In this document: positions 53,641 to 63,506 of the stretch, one piece after another | Numbering within the stretch: the first letter of the stretch is position 1 | Layout of the letters: each line of letters opens with the position of its first letter | Assembly: GCF_900182615.1 (NCBI RefSeq) | Contig: NZ_FXTE01000017.1 | Location: 1-64,000, forward strand | Reading direction: 5' to 3' | DNA from: Ruegeria faecimaris | Lineage (GTDB): Bacteria > Pseudomonadota > Alphaproteobacteria > Rhodobacterales > Rhodobacteraceae | Length of the DNA stretch: 64,000 nt | Made by a program: the position numbers and the translations under genes | The notes under the pieces: model-generated | What the model was told of the DNA's origin: nothing | The model's database searches: none | Seen by the model: the letters and a program-made list of their open reading frames with translations, nothing else

Positions 53641-54951
53641 ATGAAAACGAAATTGCTTGGCGCTCTTGCCGTATCAACAGCCTTGTCCCCGATCGCGGCA
53701 ATGGCGCAAACCGAAGTTCAGTTCTGGCATGCCTTTACCGGCCGCCTGGGTGAGCTTGTGAAAGCTCAGGTTGAAGAATTCAACGCCAGCCAGGATGAAT
53801 ATGTCGTGGTTGAAAGCCACAAGGGCAACTATTCGGAAACCCTGAATGCAGGCATCGCCGCGTTCCGCGCCGGTGAACAACCGCAGATCCTGATGGTATT
53901 CGAGGTTGGCACCGCAACTATGATGTCGGCCCAGGGCGCGATCAAACCGGTCTATGAGGTGATGGCTGAAAGCGGTGCGTCATTTGATCCGGACGCCTAT
54001 ATCGGCTCGGTCAAAGGGTATTATACGACCACGGATGGCGACATGCTGTCCCTGCCCTTCAACTCGTCAACACCGGTTCTTTGGGTCAACCGCAATGCGT
54101 TCGAAGCGGCGGGCGTTGATCCTGACACCGATCTGTCGACCTGGGAAAAGGTCGGGGAAACGCTGGAGCAGCTCAAGGCCGGTGGTGAAGATTGCCCGTT
54201 GGTCACTGCATGGCAAAGCTGGATTCATCTTGAGAACCTGTCAGCCTATCACGACGTCCCCTTCGCCTCGCAGGATAACGGCTTTGCCGGTCTGGATACC
54301 GAGCTGATGCTGAATGGTCCGGCCCAGGTTGCACACCTGACCGCGATGGGTGACTGGGCCAAGGACGGCAAGTTCATCTACACGGGCCGCCGCAACGAAG
54401 GTGGCGCGAACTTCCGGTCCGGCGAATGCGCCCTGTTCACCGAAAGCTCGGCGGGATACGCCGGGATCAAAGCCGAAGCCGAGTTTGATTTCGACGTGCG
54501 TCCGCTGCCCTATTGGGAAGCTGTCACGGCCGAGCCGCAGAACACCATCATCGGTGGTGCCTCACTGTGGGTCATGGAAGGTCATGAGGCCGATGAATAC
54601 AAAGGCGTCGGCGAGTTCCTCAGCTTCCTGTCCTCGTCTGACGTTCAGGCGGCCTGGCACCAGAACACCGGCTATTTGCCCATCACTACCGAGGCAGGTG
54701 AGGCGACCCGAGCGTCTGGTTTCTATGCCGAAAACCCAGGGACTGACATCGCCGTCATCCAGATGACCGCGAAAGAGCCGACGGCAAACTCGAAAGGTCT
54801 GCGTCTGGGATCATTCGACCAGATCCGTGGCATCATCGACGAAGAGCTTGAGGCCATCTGGGCCGGTGAAAAGACGGCTCAAGAGGCGATGGATAGTGCG
54901 AAGGAACGCGGTGACGCGCTGCTGCGCCGGTTCGAATCCGCCAATCAATAA
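53641..54951 (+). CDS. ugpB: Glycerol-3-phosphate ABC transporter substrate-binding protein
   Basis: 436 residues with a signal peptide (MKTKLLGALAVSTALSPIAA, cleavage near AMA-Q) and the UgpB fold; the start of the mature protein (TEVQFWHAFTGRLGELV) and KGNYSETLNAGIAAFRAGE are characteristic. Binds glycerol-3-phosphate and possibly glycerophosphodiesters in the periplasm. ATG 53641 is chosen because GGGAGGA lies just ahead; an ATG at 53629 would place that site inside the gene. Heads ugpBAEC-glpQ-like. Confidence 0.94.
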   Translation: MKTKLLGALAVSTALSPIAAMAQTEVQFWHAFTGRLGELVKAQVEEFNASQDEYVVVESHKGNYSETLNAGIAAFRAGEQPQILMVFEVGTATMMSAQGAIKPVYEVMAESGASFDPDAYIGSVKGYYTTTDGDMLSLPFNSSTPVLWVNRNAFEAAGVDPDTDLSTWEKVGETLEQLKAGGEDCPLVTAWQSWIHLENLSAYHDVPFASQDNGFAGLDTELMLNGPAQVAHLTAMGDWAKDGKFIYTGRRNEGGANFRSGECALFTESSAGYAGIKAEAEFDFDVRPLPYWEAVTAEPQNTIIGGASLWVMEGHEADEYKGVGEFLSFLSSSDVQAAWHQNTGYLPITTEAGEATRASGFYAENPGTDIAVIQMTAKEPTANSKGLRLGSFDQIRGIIDEELEAIWAGEKTAQEAMDSAKERGDALLRRFESANQ

Positions 54952-54962
54952 GTCGTAATCTG

Positions 54963-54986
54963 ATGTGGGCCCAATTGGGCCCGCAT
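54963..54986 (+). terminator. Intercistronic hairpin between ugpB and ugpA
   Basis: ATGTGGGCCC, loop AATT, GGGCCCGCAT: a 10-bp stem (one G-U pair) 11 bases after the ugpB stop. The core GGGCCCAATTGGGCCC is a perfect 16-bp palindrome. Without a U-run, it probably stabilises ugpB mRNA or lowers read-through into ugpA. Confidence 0.7.
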
Positions 54987-55008
54987 TCTACTCTGGTGGG
55001 CCAATAGA

Positions 55009-55890
55009 ATGGAAAAACGCGTCATTTTTCGCGGCTGGCTGCTGCCGCTTGCGCTGATCGCCCCGCAGGTCATCATTTCCGCCGTCTTCTTTTTCTATCC
55101 TGCTGGTCAGGCCGTATGGCAATCGTTGTTCATTCCCGACCCGTTCGGGCTGTCGTCTCAGTTCGTCGGACTGGGCAATTTCGAATTCCTGCTGAGCGAT
55201 AAATACTACCGAGCCTCATTCGTGACGACGGCGGTGTTTTCTACGCTTGTGACCCTGTGCTCGATGATCCCGGCCTTGTTTCTGGCGGTCATCGCAGACC
55301 GGCTGATCAAAGGATCAGGCGTGTATCGGACGCTGCTGATCTGGCCCTACGCCGTTGCCCCTGCCGTGGCCGGTGTGCTGTGGCTGTTCATGTTCAACAC
55401 TCGCGTTGGTGTGGTCGCATGGTATCTGGGCCAGCTTGGCTATGACTGGAACCACGTCCTGAACGATGCCGAGGCCATGGGGCTGGTCGTTGTCGCCTCG
55501 GCCTGGGGTCGCATCAGCTATAACTTTCTGTTCTTCTTTGCCGCGCTGCAATCCGTGCCTCGCTCGGTCATCGAAGCGGCGGCGATTGATGGGGCCCATT
55601 TTTGGCGCCGGTTCTTTACCATCGTACTGCCGCTTTTGTCGCCGACCGCGTTCTTCCTGCTGGTCGTGAACATTGTCTATGCCTTCTTTGAAACTTTCGG
55701 CGTGATCCACACGATCACCGGAGGGGGTCCGCAACAAGCCACAACCATCCTGGTCTACAAAGTCTTTTCCGATGGGTTTGTGGGCCAAGATCTGGGGTCG
55801 TCTTCGGCCCAGTCGGTCATCCTGCTGGTGGTTGTCGGCCTGCTGACAGTGATCCAGTTCAAATATGTTGAGAAGAGGGTGCATTACTGA
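55009..55890 (+). CDS. ugpA: Glycerol-3-phosphate ABC transporter permease
   Basis: 293 residues with six predicted helices and the MalF-type EAA loop ([20 protein letters not shown]). Forms the channel with UgpE. The stop overlaps the ugpE start by one base (TGATG). Confidence 0.94.
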   Translation: MEKRVIFRGWLLPLALIAPQVIISAVFFFYPAGQAVWQSLFIPDPFGLSSQFVGLGNFEFLLSDKYYRASFVTTAVFSTLVTLCSMIPALFLAVIADRLIKGSGVYRTLLIWPYAVAPAVAGVLWLFMFNTRVGVVAWYLGQLGYDWNHVLNDAEAMGLVVVASAWGRISYNFLFFFAALQSVPRSVIEAAAIDGAHFWRRFFTIVLPLLSPTAFFLLVVNIVYAFFETFGVIHTITGGGPQQATTILVYKVFSDGFVGQDLGSSSAQSVILLVVVGLLTVIQFKYVEKRVHY

Positions 55891-56747
55891 TGGCGGCCCA
55901 ACAACATGGAATGGTCGAGAAACGTGGTGCGGGCCTGTGGCTGACCCATGCGTTTATGATCCTTGGCGTTCTGGTCATCTTCTTCCCGATCTGGCTGGCC
56001 TTTGTGGCCTCGACCGTCACGCAGGCCGATATCATTTCGCCCCCGATGCCGGTTGTGCCAGGTGATCAGTTCTGGGTGAATTACAAGGCGGCCCTGTTCT
56101 CAGGCGTGAACGTCCCGGTCGCAGCGATGCTGTTCAACAGCCTGGTGATGGCGATTGGCATTGCCGTGGGCAAGATCGTCATCTCGCTCCTGTCAGCCTT
56201 TGCCATCGTCTATTTCCGCTTTCCCGGGCGGAACACGTTTTTCTGGCTGATCTTCCTGACCCTGATGCTGCCGGTTGAGGTGCGGATTGTCCCGACCTTC
56301 GAGGTGGTGGCCGGGTTTGGTATGCTCAACAGCTATTCGGGGCTGATCTTTCCGCTGATCGCCTCGGCCACTGCCACGTTCCTGTTCCGCCAGTTCTTTC
56401 TGACCATCCCGGACGAACTGGCCGAGGCCGCGCGCGTGGATGGCGCCCGCCCCATGCGGTTCTTTATTGATATCGTGATCCCGATGAGCCGAACCAACAT
56501 CGCGGCCCTGTTCGTGATCCTGTTCATCTATGGGTGGAACCAATATCTCTGGCCGCTGCTGATCACGACCGACCCCGAGATGAACACCATCGTGATGGGC
56601 ATCAAACAGATGTTCCCCTCGGGCGATGATTTTGCCCATTGGCCGACGATCATGGCGACCTCGATCCTGGCAATGATCCCACCGGTCCTTGTGGTGGTGT
56701 CGATGCAAAAGCTTTTTGTCCGCGGCCTTGTCGATAGCGAGAAATAA
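55890..56747 (+). CDS. ugpE: Glycerol-3-phosphate ABC transporter permease
   Basis: 285 residues with six predicted helices and the EAA loop [20 protein letters not shown]. Partner of UgpA. One-base overlap upstream and three bases to ugpC downstream show tight operon coupling. Confidence 0.94.
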   Translation: MAAQQHGMVEKRGAGLWLTHAFMILGVLVIFFPIWLAFVASTVTQADIISPPMPVVPGDQFWVNYKAALFSGVNVPVAAMLFNSLVMAIGIAVGKIVISLLSAFAIVYFRFPGRNTFFWLIFLTLMLPVEVRIVPTFEVVAGFGMLNSYSGLIFPLIASATATFLFRQFFLTIPDELAEAARVDGARPMRFFIDIVIPMSRTNIAALFVILFIYGWNQYLWPLLITTDPEMNTIVMGIKQMFPSGDDFAHWPTIMATSILAMIPPVLVVVSMQKLFVRGLVDSEK

Positions 56748-56750
56748 GAA

Positions 56751-57806
56751 ATGGCAACAGTATCCCTTGAGAACGTCAAAAAGAGCTTTGGCCCGACGGA
56801 CGTCATTCATGGCATCGACGTCGATATCGCGGATGGCGAGTTTATCGTGATCGTGGGCCCCTCCGGCTGCGGCAAATCCACTTTGCTGCGGATGGTGGCC
56901 GGGCTTGAGACTGTGACATCCGGCGAAATCCGGATTGGCGAAGAGCGCGCCAATGACAAGGAGCCGATGGACCGGGACATTGCAATGGTGTTCCAGAACT
57001 ATGCTCTGTACCCCCATATGTCGGTACGCCAGAACATGGGCTATGGTCTGAAAATCGCCGGATTGCCCAAGGCTCAGATTGACCAGAAGGTGACCGCGGC
57101 CGCTAAGCTGTTGCAGCTTGAGCCGCTGCTTGACCGCAAGCCCCGTCAGCTTTCAGGCGGTCAACGCCAAAGGGTTGCCATGGGCCGCGCTATTGTCCGC
57201 GAACCTGCCGTGTTCCTGTTTGATGAGCCGCTCTCAAACCTGGATGCAAAGCTGCGTGTCCAGATGCGCCTGGAAATCCGCGAACTGCAAGAAAAGCTGG
57301 GTATCACTTCGTTATACGTGACCCATGATCAGGTAGAGGCCATGACCATGGCCGACAGGATGATCGTGATGAACGGTGGTGTTGCAGAACAGATCGGCAC
57401 CCCGCTTGAGGTCTATGAGACGCCGCGGACGCTGTTCGCTGCGCAATTCATCGGCAGCCCGGCGATGAATACCTTTGACGCAGAGCGCCAGGGCGGAAAG
57501 ATCAGGATCAACGATACCGAGATTGGCCCATCAGGCGGGCCCGATGGCCCGTTCAGATTGGGCATACGGCCAGAGCATCTGTTCCTTGATGAAAACGGGC
57601 CCTTTGATGTCGTAGTTCAGATAGCCGAACCGCTGGGGGCGAATACTTTGCTGCACGGTCAGGTGTCAGGCACTAGCGCGGCAATCACGATCAGCCTTCC
57701 GGGTGTTCATCCGATCGAAGGCCGTCATCCCAATATGCGTTTTTCTGTTGCGCCAGAGCATATGCATCTGTTTGACCCGGCCTCTGGCATAAGGCTCGAG
57801 GGCTGA
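56751..57806 (+). CDS. ugpC: Glycerol-3-phosphate ABC transporter ATPase
   Basis: 351 residues of the MalK/UgpC group: Walker [11 protein letters not shown]-loop [10 protein letters not shown], signature LSGGQRQR, Walker [15 protein letters not shown], and a C-terminal OB-fold (TOBE) regulatory domain (about 240-350). Powers UgpAE. The stop overlaps the following phosphodiesterase start by one base. Confidence 0.95.
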   Translation: MATVSLENVKKSFGPTDVIHGIDVDIADGEFIVIVGPSGCGKSTLLRMVAGLETVTSGEIRIGEERANDKEPMDRDIAMVFQNYALYPHMSVRQNMGYGLKIAGLPKAQIDQKVTAAAKLLQLEPLLDRKPRQLSGGQRQRVAMGRAIVREPAVFLFDEPLSNLDAKLRVQMRLEIRELQEKLGITSLYVTHDQVEAMTMADRMIVMNGGVAEQIGTPLEVYETPRTLFAAQFIGSPAMNTFDAERQGGKIRINDTEIGPSGGPDGPFRLGIRPEHLFLDENGPFDVVVQIAEPLGANTLLHGQVSGTSAAITISLPGVHPIEGRHPNMRFSVAPEHMHLFDPASGIRLEG

Positions 57807-58741
57807 TGTCTTTCCCGCAGGTCGAGGCGTTTCGCGGCGGTAAAAACCTGATCCGTGTAGTAGGGCACCGGGGGGCACGCGGCGTCCTGCCCGAAAACAG
57901 CATGATCGGTTTTGATTTTACGCTGTCCATCGGGGTTCCGCTTCTTGAGTTTGACGTGGTGCTGACGGCGGATGATGTGCCCGTCATAACCCATAACCAT
58001 CGGCTGCATGCGCCGACCTTTCGGGATGCCAGCGGTCAGTTTTTGACCGGAAAAGAACCCAAAGTCTCATCCCTGTCCTTCAACCAGATTCAACAGTTCG
58101 AAATCGGGCGCTTGGACGGACACTCGGATTATGGTCGACGGTTCCCCGATCAGGCCCAACTGGACGGTGTTCGCGTGCCAAAGCTGCAGGATCTGCTGGA
58201 TCTGATCAATCGGCCGGAATACGGCGAAGCCAATCTGATGCTCGAACTGAAATCCGATCCGGATCTGGCCCATGACGCGGCCTATCTGGACCGCTTTGTC
58301 ACATGCGTGGTACAGCAGGTTCGGGCCGCTGGCCTATCCGATCGCGTGTTGCTGCACAGCTTTGACTGGACCCTGTTGGAAGTCTGTCAGCGGCAGGCAC
58401 CTGACATGCCGTCATCTTACCTGACGCAGCTTCCCGAAAATGCCGATGACCTTGGCGAGGATTCCTCCAAGGCCGTTTGTCCGGACTTTCGAGGCCAAAG
58501 CGAAAAAATCCCGCAAATGGTCAAGCAAGCGGGCGGCGCGCTTTGGTGTCCGTATTTCGCAGATGTGATTTCTGAGGACGTCGCGCTTGCCAAAGAACTT
58601 GGGCTTTGCGTAGCCGTATGGACGGTCAATGAACCGGCGGATATCAGCAGGATGATTGATCTGGGTGTCGATGCCATCGTCTCGGACTATCCTGGACGGG
58701 TTCAGAGGCATCTGTCGGATTTGGGCATGAGATGGGTGTGA
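57806..58741 (+). CDS. Glycerophosphodiester phosphodiesterase
   Basis: 311 residues of the GDPD/UgpQ family with no signal peptide, so cytoplasmic. The catalytic motif GHRGARGVLPENS and the acidic metal residues in LLEFDVVLTADDVPVITHNH are present. It hydrolyses glycerophosphodiesters brought in by Ugp to glycerol-3-phosphate and an alcohol. Translationally coupled to ugpC, which supports import followed by internal cleavage. Confidence 0.93.
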   Translation: MSFPQVEAFRGGKNLIRVVGHRGARGVLPENSMIGFDFTLSIGVPLLEFDVVLTADDVPVITHNHRLHAPTFRDASGQFLTGKEPKVSSLSFNQIQQFEIGRLDGHSDYGRRFPDQAQLDGVRVPKLQDLLDLINRPEYGEANLMLELKSDPDLAHDAAYLDRFVTCVVQQVRAAGLSDRVLLHSFDWTLLEVCQRQAPDMPSSYLTQLPENADDLGEDSSKAVCPDFRGQSEKIPQMVKQAGGALWCPYFADVISEDVALAKELGLCVAVWTVNEPADISRMIDLGVDAIVSDYPGRVQRHLSDLGMRWV

Positions 58742-58851
58742 TCCAGCCGTGATTTCCGACACAATCGCCATCGCCGGTGACGGGCCTATTCAGGATCACA
58801 TCGGCTCGCTGCCGGGTTAGTCTATGGCTGGGCCGCGCGGTTGTTGCTGCA

Positions 58852-59547
58852 CTACGTGCGCGAGGATTCGAACGCAGCCCATGCTTGTTCAAAGACCTCA
58901 AAATCGAACTCTGACGCGCGTGCTGGGCCAAGAATAAGCTTTTCGGTTTCAAGCAATTTGCGGATCGCCTGTTCCAGGCTGTCCACCACTTCGGGCGGGA
59001 TCACCAAAGCGCCGTGCCGGTCCGCATGCACCAGGTCCCCGTCCTTGATCGAGAGGCTGAAGATGGTCACCGGAGTGCCCACCTCTTTGACATGCACGAA
59101 CCCGTGGCTTGGACCGACCGAGCCCGCCACAACCGGAAACCCATCCGGCAAATCGCCCAGATCCCGCATCACGCCGTTGGTCAACGCACCGCTGATGCCA
59201 AACCCTTTGTGGACCGTGGTATTGATCTCACCCCAGTAAGCACCGATGCAGTCCGGGAAATCCAAATCTTCGACAACCGTGACAGCCGGGCCTGTGCCCG
59301 TTGCCATATGCCGGTAGTAATCCATCCGGCGCTGACGGATCACTTCGGGAGGGTCTTCGGGAGGGTTCACCGCCGCGATTTTTGCCGTTCTGGCATAACC
59401 GACCATTGCCCCCGCATCGGGATCCGAGCACAGCATTGTGCCCCGCGTGAAATTGTCAAACCCACGCTTGCCTTGCGCCACTTCGATCGCATTGCAAACG
59501 GTGGGGGTGTCGACGGATTTCAAAAGATCCAGGAAGGGTTTTTTCAT
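58852..59547 (-). CDS. RraA/HMG-aldolase-like protein
   Basis: 231 residues of the RraA-like superfamily, which includes 4-hydroxy-4-methyl-2-oxoglutarate aldolases as well as RraA. The motif GALTNGVMRDLGDLPDGFPV with the catalytic R-D pair followed by an acidic residue points to aldolase or decarboxylase chemistry on a hydroxy-oxo-dicarboxylate. GGAGGCACT before ATG 59547 fixes the start; it overlaps the alpha/beta hydrolase by 4 bp. Last gene of the LacI-associated cluster. Confidence 0.82.
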   Translation of the reverse strand: MKKPFLDLLKSVDTPTVCNAIEVAQGKRGFDNFTRGTMLCSDPDAGAMVGYARTAKIAAVNPPEDPPEVIRQRRMDYYRHMATGTGPAVTVVEDLDFPDCIGAYWGEINTTVHKGFGISGALTNGVMRDLGDLPDGFPVVAGSVGPSHGFVHVKEVGTPVTIFSLSIKDGDLVHADRHGALVIPPEVVDSLEQAIRKLLETEKLILGPARASEFDFEVFEQAWAAFESSRT

Positions 59548-60239
59548 AGTGCCTCCAGCCAACGGCACAGAGCCGCTGTCGTCCGTTCGGGTTGTTCAAG
59601 TGTAGGCAAATGCCCCGCCTGTTCGATGACCTCGAAACGGCTATTCGTGAGAAGTTCATGCATCAAAGCGTGTCGCGAAACCGGGCACAGAGCATCATCT
59701 TTCCCGCACAGGATCAGGGCCTGCCCGGTATAACCGCGCAAGGTATCGCTTTGGTCAGGGCGATCTCGCAATGCTTTGGACTGGTTGATAAAAACATCCG
59801 GTCCAAGACCCAAGGCCATATCCATGCACAGGTTCAGAATTGCCTCGCGGTTCGGGCCATCGGTCAGGTAATTCGGTTTCATCTCCTCGGCCATGACCCG
59901 GCCCAAGCCCCCACTGGACACAGAAGCGATTTGTGGACCACGCTTGGCTTTGACGTCATCCCGTTCGGCCAAGTGGTTGGTATCCATCAGCGCCACGCTG
60001 ACGACGCGCTGCGGTTGCTGCCGGATTATTTCCATCGCAACGATGCCACCCATGGACAGACCCGCAAGGACAAAGCGCGGGGGCGCATAAGACAACACTT
60101 CGGCGGCCAAAGCCTGCACCGTGTCATGCCCCCCAATCGGCGCGTAGAGGACAGGATTGCTGCTCGAAAGCGCCGCGATCTGCGGGGCAAAAAGCCGGGC
60201 GTCGCACATCATGCCGGGCAACATTACAAGTGGTTTCAT
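59544..60239 (-). CDS. Alpha/beta hydrolase
   Basis: 231 residues with the nucleophile elbow GLSMGG (about residue 82), an acid residue in CGKDDALCPV and the catalytic histidine in EQAGHLPTLEQPE. Probably an esterase or lactonase; no lid domain is obvious. It overlaps the MetE-like gene and the RraA-like gene by 4 bp each, so all three are co-translated. Confidence 0.85.
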   Translation of the reverse strand: MKPLVMLPGMMCDARLFAPQIAALSSSNPVLYAPIGGHDTVQALAAEVLSYAPPRFVLAGLSMGGIVAMEIIRQQPQRVVSVALMDTNHLAERDDVKAKRGPQIASVSSGGLGRVMAEEMKPNYLTDGPNREAILNLCMDMALGLGPDVFINQSKALRDRPDQSDTLRGYTGQALILCGKDDALCPVSRHALMHELLTNSRFEVIEQAGHLPTLEQPERTTAALCRWLEAL

Positions 60240-61360
60240 GTGACCAATGCAGCCCCGTCGGCCAGAGATCCAAGCTTGGCAAAGGCGATATCAGGATCAA
60301 CCGCACCAAATCCGGCAAAAGTGCCAAATCCGCAATCCGAGCCCGCGATCACTCTTTCGCGGCCGACAATATTCGAAAACCGTTCAATACGTTGGGCGAC
60401 CAGTTCCGGATGTTCGACAAAATTTGTCGTGGTGTCGACAACTCCAGGTACAAGCACTTTGTCCTCAGGTATTTCGGCTTTGCGGTCACGGAACACCGTC
60501 CATTCATGCGCATGACGGGGGTTCGAGGTTTCGAACAGGACATAGCGGGATTTGGTCGACATCAGCGTGCCGAACACTTTGTCCATTCCAATGTCGCAAC
60601 AATGCGGTCCTTCGTAATTGCCCCAGCAAATATGGACGCGCACCTTGTCAGCGGGAACGTCCTGCAATGCGTGGTTCAGGGCCTCAACATGCAAATTGGC
60701 GACTTTGACAAATTCTTCGTCCGAAAGGTCAGAGAACAGCATATGGCGAGACAAGGCCAGGTCGGGGCAATCCAGCTGTAGGTCCAGACCGGCCCCCACA
60801 ATGGTTTCGTACTCTTGCTTCATCGCATCGGCGAGTGCAGCCAGATAGGCTTCACGCGTGGGGTAGAAATCATTTTGCAGAAACAGCGAGATGACACCCG
60901 GGCTGGCCGCGTTCATAAAACCACGCTCGACACCATGCGCGGCCATGGCGGCCTTGAGGTTGTCGATGTCTTTTTGCAGTTCACCTTGCCCTTTTGACCG
61001 CACCTCACCCACACACATTGGGCGCGCATATTGTGGCGTACCGCCATCATCAGCCAGGCGTTTCAGGAAGCCGGGAAACATCTTCAGATCTGCTGGCGCG
61101 TTGCGCGGGCTGTCCCCGTCAAAACCAGTATAGCGATCTTTGACATAGGTGGCGTATGAGATCTTCGACGTCTCGCCATCCGATACGATATCGACCCCGG
61201 CTTCGACCTGTTTGCGCACTGTCTCGGACACTGCCGAGGTCATGCAGGCATCAAACGCATCCGCGTCAAATGGCTCTGCACGCTCGCGCGCAAAGATGAA
61301 ATCCACGACCTCCTGACTACGCGGAAGGCTCCCTACATGTGTGGTTGAAATGCGGGTCAT
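60236..61360 (-). CDS. MetE-like cobalamin-independent methionine synthase family protein
   Basis: 374 residues, matching only the C-terminal catalytic barrel of MetE (COG0620 type), which in archaea and some bacteria acts alone. Likely zinc ligands are the His and Cys in VRVHICWGN, Glu in YVLFETSNPR and Cys in GSDCGFGTFAG. Members transfer methyl or other alkyl groups to a thiol; the substrate here is unknown, and catabolic neighbours make housekeeping methionine synthesis unlikely. The start at 61360 (MTRISTTHVGSLPRS) has GAGGGAGAAGAAGG upstream. Confidence 0.83.
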   Translation of the reverse strand: MTRISTTHVGSLPRSQEVVDFIFARERAEPFDADAFDACMTSAVSETVRKQVEAGVDIVSDGETSKISYATYVKDRYTGFDGDSPRNAPADLKMFPGFLKRLADDGGTPQYARPMCVGEVRSKGQGELQKDIDNLKAAMAAHGVERGFMNAASPGVISLFLQNDFYPTREAYLAALADAMKQEYETIVGAGLDLQLDCPDLALSRHMLFSDLSDEEFVKVANLHVEALNHALQDVPADKVRVHICWGNYEGPHCCDIGMDKVFGTLMSTKSRYVLFETSNPRHAHEWTVFRDRKAEIPEDKVLVPGVVDTTTNFVEHPELVAQRIERFSNIVGRERVIAGSDCGFGTFAGFGAVDPDIAFAKLGSLADGAALVT

Positions 61361-61418
61361 TCCTTCTTCTCCCTCTGCAAGTCTGATCTGCGCCGCCCGG
61401 AAGGCAGCGCAGTTTGTT

Positions 61419-62381
61419 TCATGCACCTGTCCAAGTTGTACCGGCCGGATCTTCGGTTGCGGTAACGCGATAGAGCCCCGCGTCACCGGTCATCGAAGGC
61501 GTGACGCCATAGCTTTCGCCGGGCAGAACCAGTGCGGTATCCCCATTTGTCAGGGTTGTTTCAACATCCTCAATCGTAATCCGCCAGTGGCCACTGGCCG
61601 GCATCAAGACCACAGGCTTTTCGGCTTTAACCGGATCAGACACGCACGAGCCGCGACCAAGGAAATCAACCTCGAAACCCGGCTTGTCCTTGATCAGGCC
61701 GTTTTCACCGATCACAACGGCAGGCCTGTTTGATGACAGCGCCATCAAATCCCAATAGCGGGCCACGTAATTGCCAATCACGTTTTCGACGGGGACCTCG
61801 GGATAGGCTTTCAACTGCTCTTCAGTCAGCAAGGGCATGGGCTGTACGTTATGCGGCAGCGTTTCCCCTTTTTTGCTGTCGTAAAGAACCCCATTGTTTC
61901 CAAGCATCAAGCCATGGGCCTGCGCATCCTGAATAACCTGCGGCGCCCAGGTGACCCCGCCCCCGGCATCGTCACCGCCAAGGACCGCCATGATCATCCC
62001 ATAGTCCTGCCCCACATTTTCAAACCCGCGGAAGATACCGGTCGGGATGTTGAAGATGTCTCCTTCTTCGGCAATGAACTCGCCAGCCGATCCGTATCTG
62101 CCCCAGAAGAACCGCCAACGGCCTTTGGCGACAAAAAACACTTCGGCCGTGGTGTGGCTATGCAGAGAGTTCCGGCATCTCGGCGGTTGGCCTGCGGCAC
62201 CGATGTTGAAACCGATCTTATCGGTGATGTGGACATGCTGGTCGGGGCTTTCAGATACGCCCCCGCCGATGATGGTGAAGTTTTCCTTTTGATCTGACCC
62301 CGGGGTATGGGCGTCGATGAACGCGGTTTTACAGGGTTTCAATTCGCCATAACGGACGATGCGGCTTTGGATGGTACTCAT
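61419..62381 (-). CDS. Two-domain cupin protein
   Basis: 320 residues with an N-terminal cupin carrying H74, H76 and E80 in SLHSHTTAEVFFVAKG, the first cupin motif. In the second motif (DIFNIPTGIFRGFENVG) the usual metal histidine is replaced by R118. A second beta-barrel (about 230-310) lacks clear ligands. It may be a dioxygenase, isomerase or sensor with altered metal binding, or non-catalytic. It sits 58 bases before the MetE-like gene and 150 bases after the SnoaL-like gene. Confidence 0.8.
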   Translation of the reverse strand: MSTIQSRIVRYGELKPCKTAFIDAHTPGSDQKENFTIIGGGVSESPDQHVHITDKIGFNIGAAGQPPRCRNSLHSHTTAEVFFVAKGRWRFFWGRYGSAGEFIAEEGDIFNIPTGIFRGFENVGQDYGMIMAVLGGDDAGGGVTWAPQVIQDAQAHGLMLGNNGVLYDSKKGETLPHNVQPMPLLTEEQLKAYPEVPVENVIGNYVARYWDLMALSSNRPAVVIGENGLIKDKPGFEVDFLGRGSCVSDPVKAEKPVVLMPASGHWRITIEDVETTLTNGDTALVLPGESYGVTPSMTGDAGLYRVTATEDPAGTTWTGA

Positions 62382-62531
62382 TTCTGTCTTCCTTTTGGTT
62401 GGAGTTCGCTGCGGTCAAACTCCGAAACCAGGCGGGCGGTTGTTCAGTCGCCGGGCACGCAGGCTGGCCCGGTGGGCGTGAAAACGTCGCAGGGCCTGCC
62501 CAGCCTCCAGATTTGAGAGACGATGCGACAT

Positions 62532-63506
62532 TTACAGATCACCGGTTTTCAAAAGGATCTGTTTCCAGACCGACGTTTCATCAAACAGAGTGTACTCACG
62601 GCGCAGACCCCAGGGGCCGAATTCGGCGTGGCTAATACCCAGCACAAAGACCTCGGCCCCCGTCGGCGTGCCGAACACACCCCATCCATCATGCTTACCA
62701 TGCAGCGACCAGCGGATCGCGGCGCGGGGCGGCATCATTGGGTCGTCGCGACCAATCTGATGTTGAATTTTGAACTCGGCATTCGGGAAAGAGGCGCGAA
62801 GCCCCATCCAAAAGCGATCGACCGGAGCCCAGCTGTGACCAGTCGTGCCGCGCGGATATTCCGATTGCACGGCGCGGTCATACTCGGCACTGATCACGCT
62901 CAGGTCTGCAGACATGACCCGGTTCAGAATGTCGGCGTATTTCTGACCCCATTCATTGTCATTACCACGCCCTTTGTAAGGTCCAGGCTGATCATTCGCC
63001 GGCGTGTAAGGCTGGGCGCAAGCCTCTGGGCCGCCTTCGCGGGCGATCAGATCGCGGGCATATTCTTTTGGGTCCCAACCCATCTGTTGGACAATCGCAC
63101 CCTGGTCGCGGATCAGCCATTCATCGTTGATCTGGTTGTTGATGGCGTGACAGTCAGCAAGGATACGGTAGACCAGCTTTTTCCCGGTAGCCTTCCCATA
63201 GGCACCGTCTCCCAGATGGGTCGCAGTCGACAAAAGCCTGTGCGAGGACAGCATGCCCTCTTCCGGTGTGCCGGACCAAATCACATCCTCACCCAGCAAT
63301 GTGCGGTCGGGGAACTCGGCAAGCGTTGCCATGGTAGCGGCAATGACGCCCTGATTGCCAACGACAACTGACCCCGGGGATCGAACTACGATATCGGGCG
63401 CATAGTAATGGTGCAGCGTGGCAATGCCCCGATCTTCCCAGATTTCTTTTGTGATCCCAATAATATAGTCAGGAAAATCTTTGAATTTCGGGTCAAATCC
63501 CTTCAT
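62532..63506 (-). CDS. Double SnoaL-like (NTF2-fold) protein
   Basis: About 324 residues with two SnoaL/NTF2-like halves (about 10-150 and 175-320). Each begins with an amphipathic helix and includes an aromatic and acidic cone-shaped pocket (HHYYAPDIVVRSPGSVVVG; YDRAVQSEYPRG). Such proteins are cyclases, isomerases, dehydratases or ligand-binders. ATG 63506 overlaps the LacI-type stop by 4 bp (ATGA) with GGATGGA upstream; ATG 63515 is an alternative. Function not known. Confidence 0.75.
   Translation of the reverse strand: MKGFDPKFKDFPDYIIGITKEIWEDRGIATLHHYYAPDIVVRSPGSVVVGNQGVIAATMATLAEFPDRTLLGEDVIWSGTPEEGMLSSHRLLSTATHLGDGAYGKATGKKLVYRILADCHAINNQINDEWLIRDQGAIVQQMGWDPKEYARDLIAREGGPEACAQPYTPANDQPGPYKGRGNDNEWGQKYADILNRVMSADLSVISAEYDRAVQSEYPRGTTGHSWAPVDRFWMGLRASFPNAEFKIQHQIGRDDPMMPPRAAIRWSLHGKHDGWGVFGTPTGAEVFVLGISHAEFGPWGLRREYTLFDETSVWKQILLKTGDL

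Noticed and set aside
59592..60515. A 307-codon plus-strand open frame opposite the alpha/beta hydrolase gene
   Set aside because: The minus strand carries the intact hydrolase catalytic motifs and 4-bp operon overlaps; the plus frame shows no family features.
62461..62506. AGGCTGG/CCAGCCT inverted repeat in the 150-base gap between the SnoaL-like and cupin genes
   Set aside because: The stem is only 7 bp with a 32-base separation and no U-run on the minus strand, too weak to call a terminator or operator.
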